From Treponema sp. (GTDB lineage: Bacteria; Spirochaetota; Spirochaetia; Treponematales; Treponemataceae): a stretch of 64,000 nucleotides of DNA. A program made the position numbers and the translations under genes. Below are positions 49,538 through 59,041 of the stretch, piece by piece. Position 1 is the stretch's first letter; each line of letters begins with the position of its first letter. Where the stretch lies: contig JAFSJX010000043.1 of assembly GCA_017449285.1 (NCBI GenBank), forward strand, positions 62,001-126,000, given 5' to 3'. The notes below the pieces were generated by a model that searched no databases, was not told the DNA's origin, and saw only the letters and a program-made list of their open reading frames with translations.

Positions 49538-52161
49538 TATTTGGCACCAGCGCGACGGAGAATAGCAATCATTTCGTTATTCTGTTTTTTTCTTGCTACT
49601 GAAAGAGCTGTTTCTCCACCATTTGTTTTTGCATTTACATCCGCACCTGCTTTTATAAGCATGTCAATAGCAGTTACAAAACCTCCAGCAGCCGCTCTCA
49701 TGAGTGCGGTTCCACCAGAATTGTTTTTTGCGTTTACATTCGCACCCGCTTTTATAAGCAAGTCAGCAGAATCCTTAACATGACTCTTAACAGCATCCCT
49801 GGCAGAAGCACTGGTCATACCCCCGGGAATTACGAGCGTAACAGCCCACATTAATGGTGTATCGCCAGAATTGTCTTTTGCATTTACATCTGCTCCTGCT
49901 TTTAAAAGCAATTCTGTATATTCTCTATTCCATGCTTCTCCTTTAGCAGAATGCATAACTGCATACATGAGTGGGGTTCGCCCTTGCTCATCTTTCTTAT
50001 TTACTTTCACTCCTGCTTTTAAGAGTGCCGTTGCCTGTTCTATGTTGTTTTGCTTTACAGCCTTAAAAAACTCTTGCTGGCGGGATTCGCTTAAAACACA
50101 GCCTCTCACAATGAAAAAAACAACACCTAAGGCAATAAGCGAAAAAATGAGGCAGTTTCTCTTTCGTTTTTTAGCAATAGCCTCCCGTATTCTTCGCTCT
50201 TCTTCCCTCTGCGCCTCTTCCTTTTTCCTTCGTTCTTCTTCCTTTTTCCTTCGTTCTTCTTCCTGTTTCCTCTGCTCCTCTTCCTTTTTCTTTCGTTCCT
50301 GCTCTCTCCGTTCTTCTTCCTGTTTTCGTTCTTTTTCCTGTATCTCGCAGCGAGCTTCTTCTACAGCATCATCAAGAGCACTTTCAAATCCCATTATCCA
50401 GAAACCACGACACGCCCATTCTTGCAAAATAGAAAAACAATTTCTGCGCTCAATTCCATCAGATTTAGCTCGAAATGCTTCAATTTCACGACGAACTGCA
50501 GGATGATTAATCAACTCGACTTCTTCATTCAGCTTGTTCTTATAATCAGTTATTACTTCTTCCGTTCTCTCCTTGATTCGCTGACAAACTGATTTTTTTA
50601 TTCTTTCAAGAATAATTTCCCACAAACTTTCGAGTCTCTTATCACAGGTTGCTTTAATTGCAAAATAAGTGTTACCGGTGACTCCAACAATCAGTTCCTC
50701 TAATAGTTTTAGACAGTCTTCATCCGCACCAGAAGCGTGTAGTTTTAAAGCCTGATTATATTTGTCCCAAAATCCAGAAACTTCCTCTTGTGACTTAGGA
50801 ATACTGCAGTAGTATGGAAATGGATACAAAGAAAAAAAGGCAGAAGAAACAGCATCGTCAAAGACTTTCTTGAAATCAGGAAGTTTTTTCTCGCTCAAAT
50901 CTCTGATTGTAAAATAGTCCTTATCCCTAAAATCAGCCAAATTCGGCAACTGTTGTTTTAAATTCTCAAAACGATTATGCCAAGATGCAAGAGACTCGGT
51001 TTCAGCAGAAGAAATATACACATATGTGTCACTTGAGATAATGCACAATTTTTCCAACTGAGCGGCATATTCGGATGTAATTTCAGGTATAAGCTCATCC
51101 CTTAGTCGCAGAATCAGCGCATCAATCTGCTCCCACAGCGACTCAAAATTTTTATCGTTGCTCGCTTTTAGCGCAAAGTTCTTATCGGCGCGGATAAGTC
51201 TTTCCAAAATAGATAATGCTTCATTGTCTTTTCCTAAAAAATGAAGTTCTTTAGCCTGTTCGTAGCCTGCAAGCAGATTCTTTTCTGAAAGCTGATATGC
51301 CGTTCTGCTTGCTTTCTCTGCTTCAAGCAGTTTTGTATTGGATTCATCGGATTTGTTTTCTACAAGACAATCGTTGCTCTCAATCAAGCGAACAAGCCCC
51401 AAATAATAATAAATCTCAGAAGCAAGCATATCAGCCTCGAAAGAGTGTCCAATATCAGAATCAATATACTTTGCGGCGTTATAAAATGCCTCTTCCGCCT
51501 TATCAACATCAATCACATTGCTGAATTTCCCCGCTCCGAACAGGTAAATCTGACCAAGCAAATTCCAAGAAATAAAGTCCGTCTTGTTCTTTTCTACAGC
51601 ACCTTTGCAATCTTCCAACGCCTCTTCATAATAACCTCTGCTGTAATTGTTGAGCGCACGGCGGAAGAGTTCGCGGCTCTGAGTAAGAAGCGGATTGTTC
51701 ACAATGTCGTGGATTTCGTCAAGTTTTGAGCAGATGCGATCTGACATGGCATCAAGTTTGTTGCTGACCATGCCAAAGCCTAAGTTGAGCGTGTTATTGA
51801 CCGCATTAAAACTATGCCGGAATGTTTGCGCGAGCATCGTCTGTGACGCGACAACCGCATAAGTACTCTGGCGAATATCGCTTCTTATTCCCAGCGTCAT
51901 TTCCTGAATCGCATTTGTGTTCGTTTGAATGTCGCTTCTGATTCCTTGTTGCATATTGAGTGTGGCATTAGTTCCTGCAACATACATACCTTGCAAGTCG
52001 TGGATTGCAGCGATATTTTCCTGAAGACCATTATTTAAGTCTGTTCCCATATTGCGGACTGCATGAGTAGTAGCCACTCCCGTGGCTTCAAGTGCGCTGA
52101 GCCGATTTTTTACCGCAACTTCATAAGAAGTGCTTCCGCGATAGTAATCATAATCTGACAT
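49537..52161 (-). CDS. membrane protein with TPR-like, coiled-coil and ankyrin regions
   Basis: 874 residues. N terminus (1-155) helical with repeated RSDI.TNTNAIQEMTLGIRSD; a TPR-like region follows (LFRRALNNYSRGYYEEALED, FISWNLLGQIYLFGAGKF). Residues ~400-590 are helical; ~595-665 is an extreme Glu/Lys/Arg coiled coil (EEERRKKEEERRKKEEAQRE); one membrane helix at ~670-686 (CLIFSLIALGVVFFIVRGCV); then four ankyrin repeats (~698-874; RTPLMYAV, DTPLMWAV, GTALMRAA, ETALSVAR). No signal peptide, so the N part is likely cytoplasmic, with ankyrins on the far side or re-entrant. Operon with a Sel1 protein and a triple-AAA ATPase; AAGGAG precedes the ATG. Confidence 0.78.
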   Translation of the reverse strand: MSDYDYYRGSTSYEVAVKNRLSALEATGVATTHAVRNMGTDLNNGLQENIAAIHDLQGMYVAGTNATLNMQQGIRSDIQTNTNAIQEMTLGIRSDIRQSTYAVVASQTMLAQTFRHSFNAVNNTLNLGFGMVSNKLDAMSDRICSKLDEIHDIVNNPLLTQSRELFRRALNNYSRGYYEEALEDCKGAVEKNKTDFISWNLLGQIYLFGAGKFSNVIDVDKAEEAFYNAAKYIDSDIGHSFEADMLASEIYYYLGLVRLIESNDCLVENKSDESNTKLLEAEKASRTAYQLSEKNLLAGYEQAKELHFLGKDNEALSILERLIRADKNFALKASNDKNFESLWEQIDALILRLRDELIPEITSEYAAQLEKLCIISSDTYVYISSAETESLASWHNRFENLKQQLPNLADFRDKDYFTIRDLSEKKLPDFKKVFDDAVSSAFFSLYPFPYYCSIPKSQEEVSGFWDKYNQALKLHASGADEDCLKLLEELIVGVTGNTYFAIKATCDKRLESLWEIILERIKKSVCQRIKERTEEVITDYKNKLNEEVELINHPAVRREIEAFRAKSDGIERRNCFSILQEWACRGFWIMGFESALDDAVEEARCEIQEKERKQEEERREQERKKKEEEQRKQEEERRKKEEERRKKEEAQREEERRIREAIAKKRKRNCLIFSLIALGVVFFIVRGCVLSESRQQEFFKAVKQNNIEQATALLKAGVKVNKKDEQGRTPLMYAVMHSAKGEAWNREYTELLLKAGADVNAKDNSGDTPLMWAVTLVIPGGMTSASARDAVKSHVKDSADLLIKAGANVNAKNNSGGTALMRAAAGGFVTAIDMLIKAGADVNAKTNGGETALSVARKKQNNEMIAILRRAGAK

Positions 52162-52171
52162 AAAGGACTCC

Positions 52172-52381
52172 TTAAATCAATTTCATTATTAGATTTATTT
52201 TCTGGATGAGTTCTGAGGCTTTTTCATGTCCAAGGTCTGCCGCTTTTAGCCACCATTCAACGGCTTTTTTAATGTCCTGCTCAACACCCTCGCCATTCTG
52301 GTAGCAGTTGCCAAGTTGATAGAGTGCTTCGGCATCGCCCTGTTCTGCGGATTTTTTCAGTGATTCAATGTTTTGCTCCAT
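52172..52381 (-). CDS. single-unit Sel1-repeat protein
   Basis: A 69-residue protein containing essentially one and a half Sel1 repeats: ALYQLGNCYQNGEGVEQDIK, then KAVEWWLKAADLGHEKASEL. It is 11 bp upstream of the TPR/ankyrin gene and is the first gene of the four-gene operon. Likely an adaptor for a partner within that operon. The upstream gap to 52.5 kb holds only AT-rich DNA. Confidence 0.75.
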   Translation of the reverse strand: MEQNIESLKKSAEQGDAEALYQLGNCYQNGEGVEQDIKKAVEWWLKAADLGHEKASELIQKINLIMKLI

Positions 52382-52513
52382 AATTTCACGTCCTGAATTA
52401 TTTCAATGTGTTAAGCAGTTTTGCATTTGCGGTAATAACCTAGACTAGTACAAAAATTGCTCATGCATAGCTTCTACTTTTATTAAATAATCATAACAAT
52501 ATTCTGTTTTTCT

Positions 52514-53743
52514 TTAAATACTTTCATTTATTATTAACACAATATTTAACAATAGCAATGACAGTGTTAATAAATGAAACACGGTCTTTACATTCTTTAG
52601 TATTGACATATATCTAATATTATTCTTAGGAATCCAAATAAGCCCAATAGTAATAACTGCTGACGTAATATTCAACACGAATAACAACGCAACGCTATTT
52701 GTGATAGTTCCTAATACTTGAGCACAAATAGGAAATAAAAATGAAATTATCGCAACTAGCATTTGTGTATTGTTCTCTGCAACTATACTTCTTGATTCAT
52801 ACCATTTAAATAACTCATTAACATCTGCATCATCGTTCTCCTTTTTCATAGAGACTAATAAATTAAAAATAAAGAACATATTTCCCACAAACCAGGGGAA
52901 AACATATGTTGCCATATTCTTATTCAGCCAGCCTAAGAAAAATAAAACATAAATAATTATGTTCCATAACAGTAAGGCACCATAAAATAACACAGCCGAT
53001 AGCCTAAATTCTAGCACTCCATTACTATTATTTTTAACTTCCTTCTTAGAAATACAATCATATATTGGATACCCAACGCTGGTTAAAAAAACAAAGTTTG
53101 ACAAGAACCATTTAGACGCTCTATTAAAATAAGCACCAAAGATATATTCATTATTGTAATCCAAAGCACCAATTAATGAACCAATTAAATTTGGCAATAG
53201 GCATATCAACAATAGATACAATAAAATATTTTTATCATTTTTGCCTATAAAATCTATAATCCCAAGTAAAAATAACAATCCTGCAATTATACTTGCAAAA
53301 TAAATATAATATTCTTGTACAATTATTGCCAATACTACATATACAATGCCCAATAGCACCATAAGCATTTTAGGCAATGATACATAATCATATTTTTTTT
53401 CAAGCCTAACTAATTTACTAGAGGTAAATATAACCAATGCCTGAACTGTGTTTGCAGCCACATTAATAATCATATTAGGTATAGTTTGCTTTATCGATAT
53501 TACAAAAAAGAAAGAAGATACACAGACCCCAAGTATTGCCCAAAATCCAATAAAATAGATTGAGGCTAGAACCAATATAATATCAAAATAGATAGTAAAT
53601 ATTGCCGAATCAGTATTTGTTCCCGCGGATGATAATACCTTAATAAGTGTAGACAAGATAGTGAATATTACAAAGATATATGGTTTATAATTTTTTCCTT
53701 TTACTCGCAGAAACAAATCATCAATCATTTCATTATCATTCAA
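52514..53743 (-). CDS. polytopic membrane protein, AT-rich, probably acquired
   Basis: A 409-residue protein with roughly eleven hydrophobic helices (for example FDIILVLASIYFIGFWAILG, MLMVLLGIVYVVLAIIVQEY, VLFYGALLLWNIIIYVLFFL). The start is probably the TTG at 53743: the upstream ATG at 53761 is followed immediately by GGAGGA, which is the ribosome binding site for the TTG 7 nt later. Codon choice is far more A/T-rich than in neighbouring genes, a sign of transfer. No transporter family recognised. Confidence 0.65.
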   Translation of the reverse strand: MNDNEMIDDLFLRVKGKNYKPYIFVIFTILSTLIKVLSSAGTNTDSAIFTIYFDIILVLASIYFIGFWAILGVCVSSFFFVISIKQTIPNMIINVAANTVQALVIFTSSKLVRLEKKYDYVSLPKMLMVLLGIVYVVLAIIVQEYYIYFASIIAGLLFLLGIIDFIGKNDKNILLYLLLICLLPNLIGSLIGALDYNNEYIFGAYFNRASKWFLSNFVFLTSVGYPIYDCISKKEVKNNSNGVLEFRLSAVLFYGALLLWNIIIYVLFFLGWLNKNMATYVFPWFVGNMFFIFNLLVSMKKENDDADVNELFKWYESRSIVAENNTQMLVAIISFLFPICAQVLGTITNSVALLFVLNITSAVITIGLIWIPKNNIRYMSILKNVKTVFHLLTLSLLLLNIVLIINESI

Positions 53744-53962
53744 AATATATCCTCCAAGCATAAACTTTATTGAACACTTGTTTTTTTTTACCGTTATATT
53801 ATTCTAGTAAAACTTTTTTATTACACGAGTACAGCTTTCTTCCTTGCCACTGCAAAATGTTCTATCAAGGGATTTTCCCACTGTGCCATGATTTTATTAT
53901 AAGTGGTGTTATATGTGGGGTCAAGGCGAAGTTGTAAAATTTAATTTATGGGTCATGTTCGG

Positions 53963-54196
53963 TCAGGCAATTATTTCTTTGTTGTTTTTTGCCAGAAACA
54001 CCATTGTTCCTAAATTAAAAAACAATTCAGTGCTTCTAAATCTATTTTTTAGGACATCATAATTATTTTCTAACCATTCATATTCAGTTTTGTAAACATC
54101 ATTATCAGGGTATGCCAAGTTAAATCCATCATCAATGTCTAAATAACAGTCAATATTTCTTTTTTTTACAATACTGCGTATGCACCATTTGACCTT
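53963..54196 (-). pseudogene. 5'-truncated gene remnant, AT-rich
   Basis: An open frame of about 77 codons ending in TGA near 53963, closed upstream by TAG, with no start codon. It reads WCIRSIVKKRNIDCYLDIDD, FNLAYPDNDVYKTEYEWLEN and ends ...LAKNNKEIIA. Base composition matches the membrane-protein gene at 52514, so both may come from one acquired segment. Family unknown. Confidence 0.5.
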
Positions 54197-54234
54197 CTAT
54201 AACTGATAAAAAAATCTCTCATATTGTATCCCAT

Positions 54235-54394
54235 AACCAGCAATTGAGATTTTATACAATCAGGAGCGATTTTTATACGAAAAGAACCGACATATCCTGC
54301 TCGCGCTCGAAAATATGCAGCCAGAAGTGCGACAATCCATAGAAGACTTGATTTTTACGCTAGAAAAAGCGAAGCCCGCGAAAACTGAACAGTG
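54235..54394 (+). pseudogene. C-terminal remnant of a regulator-like gene
   Basis: About 52 codons open from an in-frame TAA to TGA at 54392-54394: NQERFLYEKNRHILLALENM, QPEVRQSIEDLIFTLEKAKP. The helical, charged tail resembles those of small XRE regulators (compare 21272 and 28496). No start codon or HTH is left. It is convergent with the ABC gene at 54400. Confidence 0.45.
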
Positions 54395-54399
54395 ATGAT

Positions 54400-56265
54400 T
54401 TACGTTGCCACGCCCGCAAACTGACGGCTGTATAATTTAAAATATTCGCCCTGTTTTGCCAAAAGTTCATCATGGCTGCCGGACTCTACGATTGAGCCGT
54501 TTGCAAGAACTACAATCACATCGGCATCGCGAATCGTGGAAAGGCGGTGCGCAATTACGATTGAGGTGCGTCCTTTCATCAGATTGGTCAGTGCGGACTG
54601 AATATGCATTTCGGTGCGCGTATCTACGTTGCTCGTCGCTTCGTCCAAAATCAGCACGGGGGATTCGGCAAGTACCGCACGGGCAATCGCCAAAAGTTGC
54701 CGCTGACCTTCGCTTAGATTTGAGCCGCTCTCTGATAGTTCCGTGTTGTAGCCCGCGGGAAGTTTTTCAATGAAGTGCTGGCACAACGCCGTCTCCGAAG
54801 CCGCATACAACTCCTCGTCCGTAGTGCCGGGTTTTCCAAACGCGATATTGTTGCGGATAGTGTCTCTGAACAGCACCGTATCTTGTAAGACGATAGAAAT
54901 GGCATTCCGTAAATCTGTCTTCGGAATCTTCGTGATGTCCGTGCCGTCAAGCAGAATCCGCCCTGAGTCAAGTTCATAAAAGCGCATCAGCAGATTGACC
55001 ACCGTAGTCTTTCCGCTTCCCGTTGCCCCAACAAGCGCGATTTTTTGCCCCGGCTTTACGTGCAGATTAAAATCTTTTAAGACGGGATTTTCCTTCACAT
55101 AGCCGAAGAACAGATGCTCAAAACTGATTTCGCCGCGCACATTCCACACGCCCTGCCCGTTCCGCTCAACTTCATCGCGTCCGTCGTCAATCTCATCGGG
55201 GGTGTCAAGCACATCGAACACGCGCTCCGCTCCCGCAAGGGCAGACAGAATCGATGCGTACTGGTCGGCAATCATGTTCACCGGGTGATTCAGTTTTTTT
55301 GAGTACAGAAGCAGGGCCTGAATCGTGCCGACCGTCATCTGCGCCTTTCCGCTCAGCATCAAAAATCCGCCGATACCCGCAATCAGCACGTACTGCAAAT
55401 TCCCCAGAAAATTCGTAATCGGTCCGACCACCGAGCCAAGCACTTTTGACACGATTGAATTGCGCTTTAGTTCCGCCGAGATACCTGAAAATTTCTGCAC
55501 CGTCGCCGCTTCTTTTGAATACGCCACAATCGTCCGATAGCCAGTCACTTTTTCTTCAACCTCGCCGTTCAGTTCGCCCAAAAGCACCTGCTGTCGAAGA
55601 TAATACTTGCGCATCAATTTTGTCAGCGTGGTGGAGACCAGCATAATCACGGGAATCGTAACCATCGCCACCAGCGTAATGCGCACATTATACATGAACA
55701 TCATCGCAAGAGAGCCGACCAAAGTCAGCACCGCCGAAACAAGAGCCGCCACCGACTGCGAAACCGCGCGTGAAATGGAATCCGTGTCGTTGGTCATGCG
55801 GCTCATCAAATCGCCGTGCTTGTGGCTGTCCGTGTATGCAATCGAGAGCCGCGAAATCTTTTTGAACAAATCGTCACGCATAAACGCAATCGTATCCTGA
55901 GAGAGTTTCGCCGCCAAAAGTTCCTGTATGTATGAAATCGCAATCGTAAGCGCGAAGATCACGGCAAGAACCGCAAGAAAATAGAAGCAGGATTTCATAT
56001 CCACCGTAAGCCGACCGTCCGCAAGCGAAATGGTATCCAACGCCTTCTGCTGCAAATATGGGGAGAGAATTTCCAAACCTGTCACCACGAGCATACAGAG
56101 CAAGAGCGCGAAAAAACTGACTTTGTTTTTGCCGATGTACGAGAACAGACGGCGGAGCGTTTTCCGTTTGCTCTTAGGCTTTTGCCCGCTCAAACGACCT
56201 GCCATGCGTTCCCCGGGACCTGCGCCAGGCGTTCTTCCGTTCATCTGAATCTGAGGACCTGCCAT
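54400..56265 (-). CDS. ABC exporter half with canonical catalytic site
   Basis: A 621-residue half-transporter: six membrane helices (from FFALLLCMLVVTGLEILSPY onward), then an ATPase domain with Walker A VGATGSGKTTVVNLLMRFYE, signature NLSEGQRQLLAIARAV and Walker B VLILDEATSNVD (catalytic Glu present), H-loop IAHRLSTI. Pairs with the degenerate partner encoded immediately upstream (stop/start overlap TAATG) to form a heterodimeric drug- or lipid-type exporter. The Gly/Pro-rich N-terminal extension (GRTPGAGPGERMAGRLSGQK) is common in this group. Confidence 0.93.
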   Translation of the reverse strand: MAGPQIQMNGRTPGAGPGERMAGRLSGQKPKSKRKTLRRLFSYIGKNKVSFFALLLCMLVVTGLEILSPYLQQKALDTISLADGRLTVDMKSCFYFLAVLAVIFALTIAISYIQELLAAKLSQDTIAFMRDDLFKKISRLSIAYTDSHKHGDLMSRMTNDTDSISRAVSQSVAALVSAVLTLVGSLAMMFMYNVRITLVAMVTIPVIMLVSTTLTKLMRKYYLRQQVLLGELNGEVEEKVTGYRTIVAYSKEAATVQKFSGISAELKRNSIVSKVLGSVVGPITNFLGNLQYVLIAGIGGFLMLSGKAQMTVGTIQALLLYSKKLNHPVNMIADQYASILSALAGAERVFDVLDTPDEIDDGRDEVERNGQGVWNVRGEISFEHLFFGYVKENPVLKDFNLHVKPGQKIALVGATGSGKTTVVNLLMRFYELDSGRILLDGTDITKIPKTDLRNAISIVLQDTVLFRDTIRNNIAFGKPGTTDEELYAASETALCQHFIEKLPAGYNTELSESGSNLSEGQRQLLAIARAVLAESPVLILDEATSNVDTRTEMHIQSALTNLMKGRTSIVIAHRLSTIRDADVIVVLANGSIVESGSHDELLAKQGEYFKLYSRQFAGVAT

Positions 56266-58148
56266 TACACTGCCCCCTTACTTTCGCCGCCAGCCGCTTT
56301 TTCAATCAGCGCGCCTGTTTTAATCTGGGAATCGTAAATCTCACGGTAGGTAGCCGAAATTTTCATCAGGTCGTCATGGCTCGCACAGAACCGACACGTG
56401 CCGTCATTTTCAATCACCGCAATTCTGTCTGCCTCACGCACGCTCGCAATCCGCTGGGCAACCATAATCACCGTGGTGTCGGCATAACGTTCGTTCAGGG
56501 CTGCGTGCAACTTGGATTCCGTCGCAAGGTCAAGCGCACTGGTCGCATCGTCCAAAATCAGAATTTCAGGCTTACGAACCAAAGCCCGTGCCACCGAAAG
56601 CCGTTGTTTTTGCCCACCCGAAAGCGAATTTCCCCGCTCTGCGATGAATGTGTCGTAGCCGTCCGGCTTTGCAGAAATAAATTCATCTGCCTGTGCGTCA
56701 ATCGCCGCCTGTCTGATTTCTTCGTCAGACGCATCATCTTTTCCTAGGCGGATATTCTCTTTTGCCGTTGCCGAAAAAAGTTCAGATTTTTGCATGACGT
56801 AGCCGATTTTTTTTCGGAGTTCATGCTGAGAAAAATCGCGCACATTTCTTCTATTGATAAGAACCGCGCCCTGCGTCGCATCGTAAAAACGCGGAATAAG
56901 CGAAATAAGGCTTGTCTTTCCGCAACCCGTTGAGCCGATAATCGCAAAAGTCTCCCCCCGCCGAATATGCAGATTGATGTGACGAAGAACTGGCTGCCCT
57001 GGCGCGTCCGGGTAGGCAAAACTTACGTCATCAAAAATGACCGCATCATCGTCAGCATCGTCTTCCTCCCGATGGTTGAGCCTGCCGAAACCACCATCTC
57101 CATCAATGCCCGTTCCGTCCGTAATTACTGGGGCTGTTCCCAAAACGGCTTCAATTCTTGCGGCGGAAACTTGGGCGCGGGTAATTGACTGGAGCAGATT
57201 GCTTGCCATAATCAGAGAACGGATTGACTGCGTGGTATAAGTGACCGCCGCCATAATCGCCCCCGTCGTCATCGCACCGCCAAGCCCAATCGAACGGCAG
57301 CCGATAAAAATGACGAGCAACACGGCGTAATTCATCACGAATTTCATTGCGGGAGAAACGGATGCCATCAACTTGAACACGCGAAGGTTCACCCGCTTTA
57401 GGTTCTGATTCGCAAGAGCAAACTGTTCGCACTCAAATTCCTCGCGCACATACGCCTTGATGACCCGCGCACCGCCTACATTTTCCTGCACAATCAGATT
57501 CAGGTGGTCAAGCCGTTCCTGTGCCTCGTTAAAAAGCGGCAATGCCTTTTTCAGCACGATATAAATCAGCACGCCCATAATTGGAATCGAAACCAACACG
57601 ATGCCGCCAAATCCCGCGTTCAGCGAAAAGAGCATGACCATACCGCCGAACATGAACATCGGCGGGCGCACAAAACTGCGAAGCAACTGCTGCATAAACT
57701 CAATCACCATCGTCACATCGTTGGTCAGGCGCGTCACCAAAGAGCCTGTGGTAAAAGCGTCAGTTTGCTCAATCGAAAGCGACATAATTTTTCCGAACGT
57801 GGCGCACCGTAAGTCATGCCCGAATCCCTGCGCCGCCTTTTGCGTAACGAACGAACACATCACGCCAAAAAATCCGCCGATTACGGTAATCAGCATCATC
57901 AGAATGCCAAAAGAGACAATCATATGCGTACGCGTCCACTCCGAGCCGAACAAAAGCGACAAAATCTGCGCCGCCACAGCCGAACCTTCCTGCGCATCTG
58001 TCACGCTCATGCCGATAATGCCGTAGTTCACGATAAAAGACATAAGGTATGGCAAAAGCAAGTCGCAGATGACCTCTCCCACCATCAGAAGCGGCGCGAC
58101 AATCATGAGAATACGATAAGGTCTGACGTATTTGGTAATGTATTTCAT
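56265..58148 (-). CDS. ABC exporter half with degenerate catalytic site
   Basis: A 627-residue half-transporter. Six helices, then Walker A IGSTGCGKTSLISLIPRFYD, signature SLSGGQKQRLSVARAL, Walker B ILILDDATSALD with Asp where the catalytic Glu should be, and Gln in place of the H-loop His (VAQRIASV). This is the pattern of the non-hydrolysing site in heterodimeric exporters of the TM287/288 type. An extra loop (GDGGFGRLNHREEDDADDDA) precedes the ATPase domain. Translationally coupled with the canonical half. Confidence 0.92.
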   Translation of the reverse strand: MKYITKYVRPYRILMIVAPLLMVGEVICDLLLPYLMSFIVNYGIIGMSVTDAQEGSAVAAQILSLLFGSEWTRTHMIVSFGILMMLITVIGGFFGVMCSFVTQKAAQGFGHDLRCATFGKIMSLSIEQTDAFTTGSLVTRLTNDVTMVIEFMQQLLRSFVRPPMFMFGGMVMLFSLNAGFGGIVLVSIPIMGVLIYIVLKKALPLFNEAQERLDHLNLIVQENVGGARVIKAYVREEFECEQFALANQNLKRVNLRVFKLMASVSPAMKFVMNYAVLLVIFIGCRSIGLGGAMTTGAIMAAVTYTTQSIRSLIMASNLLQSITRAQVSAARIEAVLGTAPVITDGTGIDGDGGFGRLNHREEDDADDDAVIFDDVSFAYPDAPGQPVLRHINLHIRRGETFAIIGSTGCGKTSLISLIPRFYDATQGAVLINRRNVRDFSQHELRKKIGYVMQKSELFSATAKENIRLGKDDASDEEIRQAAIDAQADEFISAKPDGYDTFIAERGNSLSGGQKQRLSVARALVRKPEILILDDATSALDLATESKLHAALNERYADTTVIMVAQRIASVREADRIAVIENDGTCRFCASHDDLMKISATYREIYDSQIKTGALIEKAAGGESKGAV

Positions 58149-58161
58149 TCAGTTTCCACGG

Positions 58162-58995
58162 TTATTTTTCCAATGGGCGGTAAAAGAACGTTACGTGCCG
58201 CCGTGAACTGCCGGTTTCCTTTTTCATCTCAAAGTCATCGTCAAAATATTCGATTAAATCAGTCAGTTTGCGGAAGCCGTAATCCACCGTGTCAAAGCCG
58301 GGGTCTTGCCGCTTGAAGAATGAACCCGCCGCGCTTACGTCTGCCCAGCCCGTCTCGTCAGCATACTTGTCGTAGGCGGTGTTGAGCAATTTGAAAATCT
58401 TTCGGAACTGCTTGTCGCTCATCGCAACTTCGCCGTCCTTGTTCTTGCGCAGAATACCCAAAAGTTTTTTCTTCGGCTTATCAGCGGCCTTGTGGCTCTT
58501 CCGTTTCTGCTCTGCAAATGCCGCAACTTCCTCTGGCGACTCTTCCTCTTCTTCAGCAACCAAATTTTCTATGTAAATGAAGTCATCGCACGCGCTGATA
58601 AATGATTGCGGCGTTTTTTTCTGTCCCACCCCAAACACGTACAACTGACTTTCCCGAAGCCGCGTTGCCAGTTTGGTAAAATCGCTGTCGCTCGTCACCA
58701 GCGCAATCGCGTCATACTTATCGGTGTAGAGTAAATCCATCGCGTCAATAATCATCGCGCTGTCGCTGGAATTTTTTCCCTGCGTATAGGCAAACTGCTG
58801 CACGGGGATAATCGCGTTGTCGTTCAGTTCAGTCTTCCAGTTTTTGAGCGTCGGCAATGAGAAGTCACCATAAGCGCGCTTTGTAATGATATGTCCGTGT
58901 ACCGCAATTTCCTGCAAGATAGCGCGGAGTTTTTTGCACGGCGTATTGTCCGCGTCAATCAGCACGCCGATGTTTTTTTGTTCAATCTCGTCCAT
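58162..58995 (-). CDS. NYN-domain RNase-like protein with LOTUS/OST-HTH domain
   Basis: A 277-residue protein. NYN (PIN-like) domain at 8-150: GVLIDADNTP, SSDSAMIIDAMDLLY and LVTSDSDFTKLATRLRE carry the acidic metal ligands. A Lys/Glu-rich linker leads to an OST-HTH/LOTUS domain (~205-275: FRKIFKLLNTAYDKYADETG, GFRKLTDLIEYFDDDFEM). LOTUS domains bind RNA or RNA structures, so an RNA-cleaving or RNA-surveillance role is likely. TGCTATACT ends 6 nt before the ATG (leaderless). Upstream of the ABC pair by 13 bp. Confidence 0.88.
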   Translation of the reverse strand: MDEIEQKNIGVLIDADNTPCKKLRAILQEIAVHGHIITKRAYGDFSLPTLKNWKTELNDNAIIPVQQFAYTQGKNSSDSAMIIDAMDLLYTDKYDAIALVTSDSDFTKLATRLRESQLYVFGVGQKKTPQSFISACDDFIYIENLVAEEEEESPEEVAAFAEQKRKSHKAADKPKKKLLGILRKNKDGEVAMSDKQFRKIFKLLNTAYDKYADETGWADVSAAGSFFKRQDPGFDTVDYGFRKLTDLIEYFDDDFEMKKETGSSRRHVTFFYRPLEK

Positions 58996-59001
58996 AAAAA
59001 C

Positions 59002-59010
59002 AGTATAGCA
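59002..59010 (-). promoter_or_regulatory. extended -10 TGCTATACT, leaderless promoter of the NYN-LOTUS gene
   Basis: On the minus strand TGCTATACT ends 6 nt before the ATG at 58995. It is back to back with the identical element for the exonuclease gene, 16 bp away. Confidence 0.6.
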
Positions 59011-59026
59011 GAAAAACGTGATTCAG

Positions 59027-59035
59027 TGCTATACT
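59027..59035 (+). promoter_or_regulatory. extended -10 TGCTATACT, leaderless promoter of the exonuclease gene
   Basis: TGCTATACT ends 6 nt before the ATG at 59042. Same word and same spacing as its divergent neighbour; no -35 or ribosome binding site visible. Confidence 0.6.
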
Positions 59036-59041
59036 ATCTTG

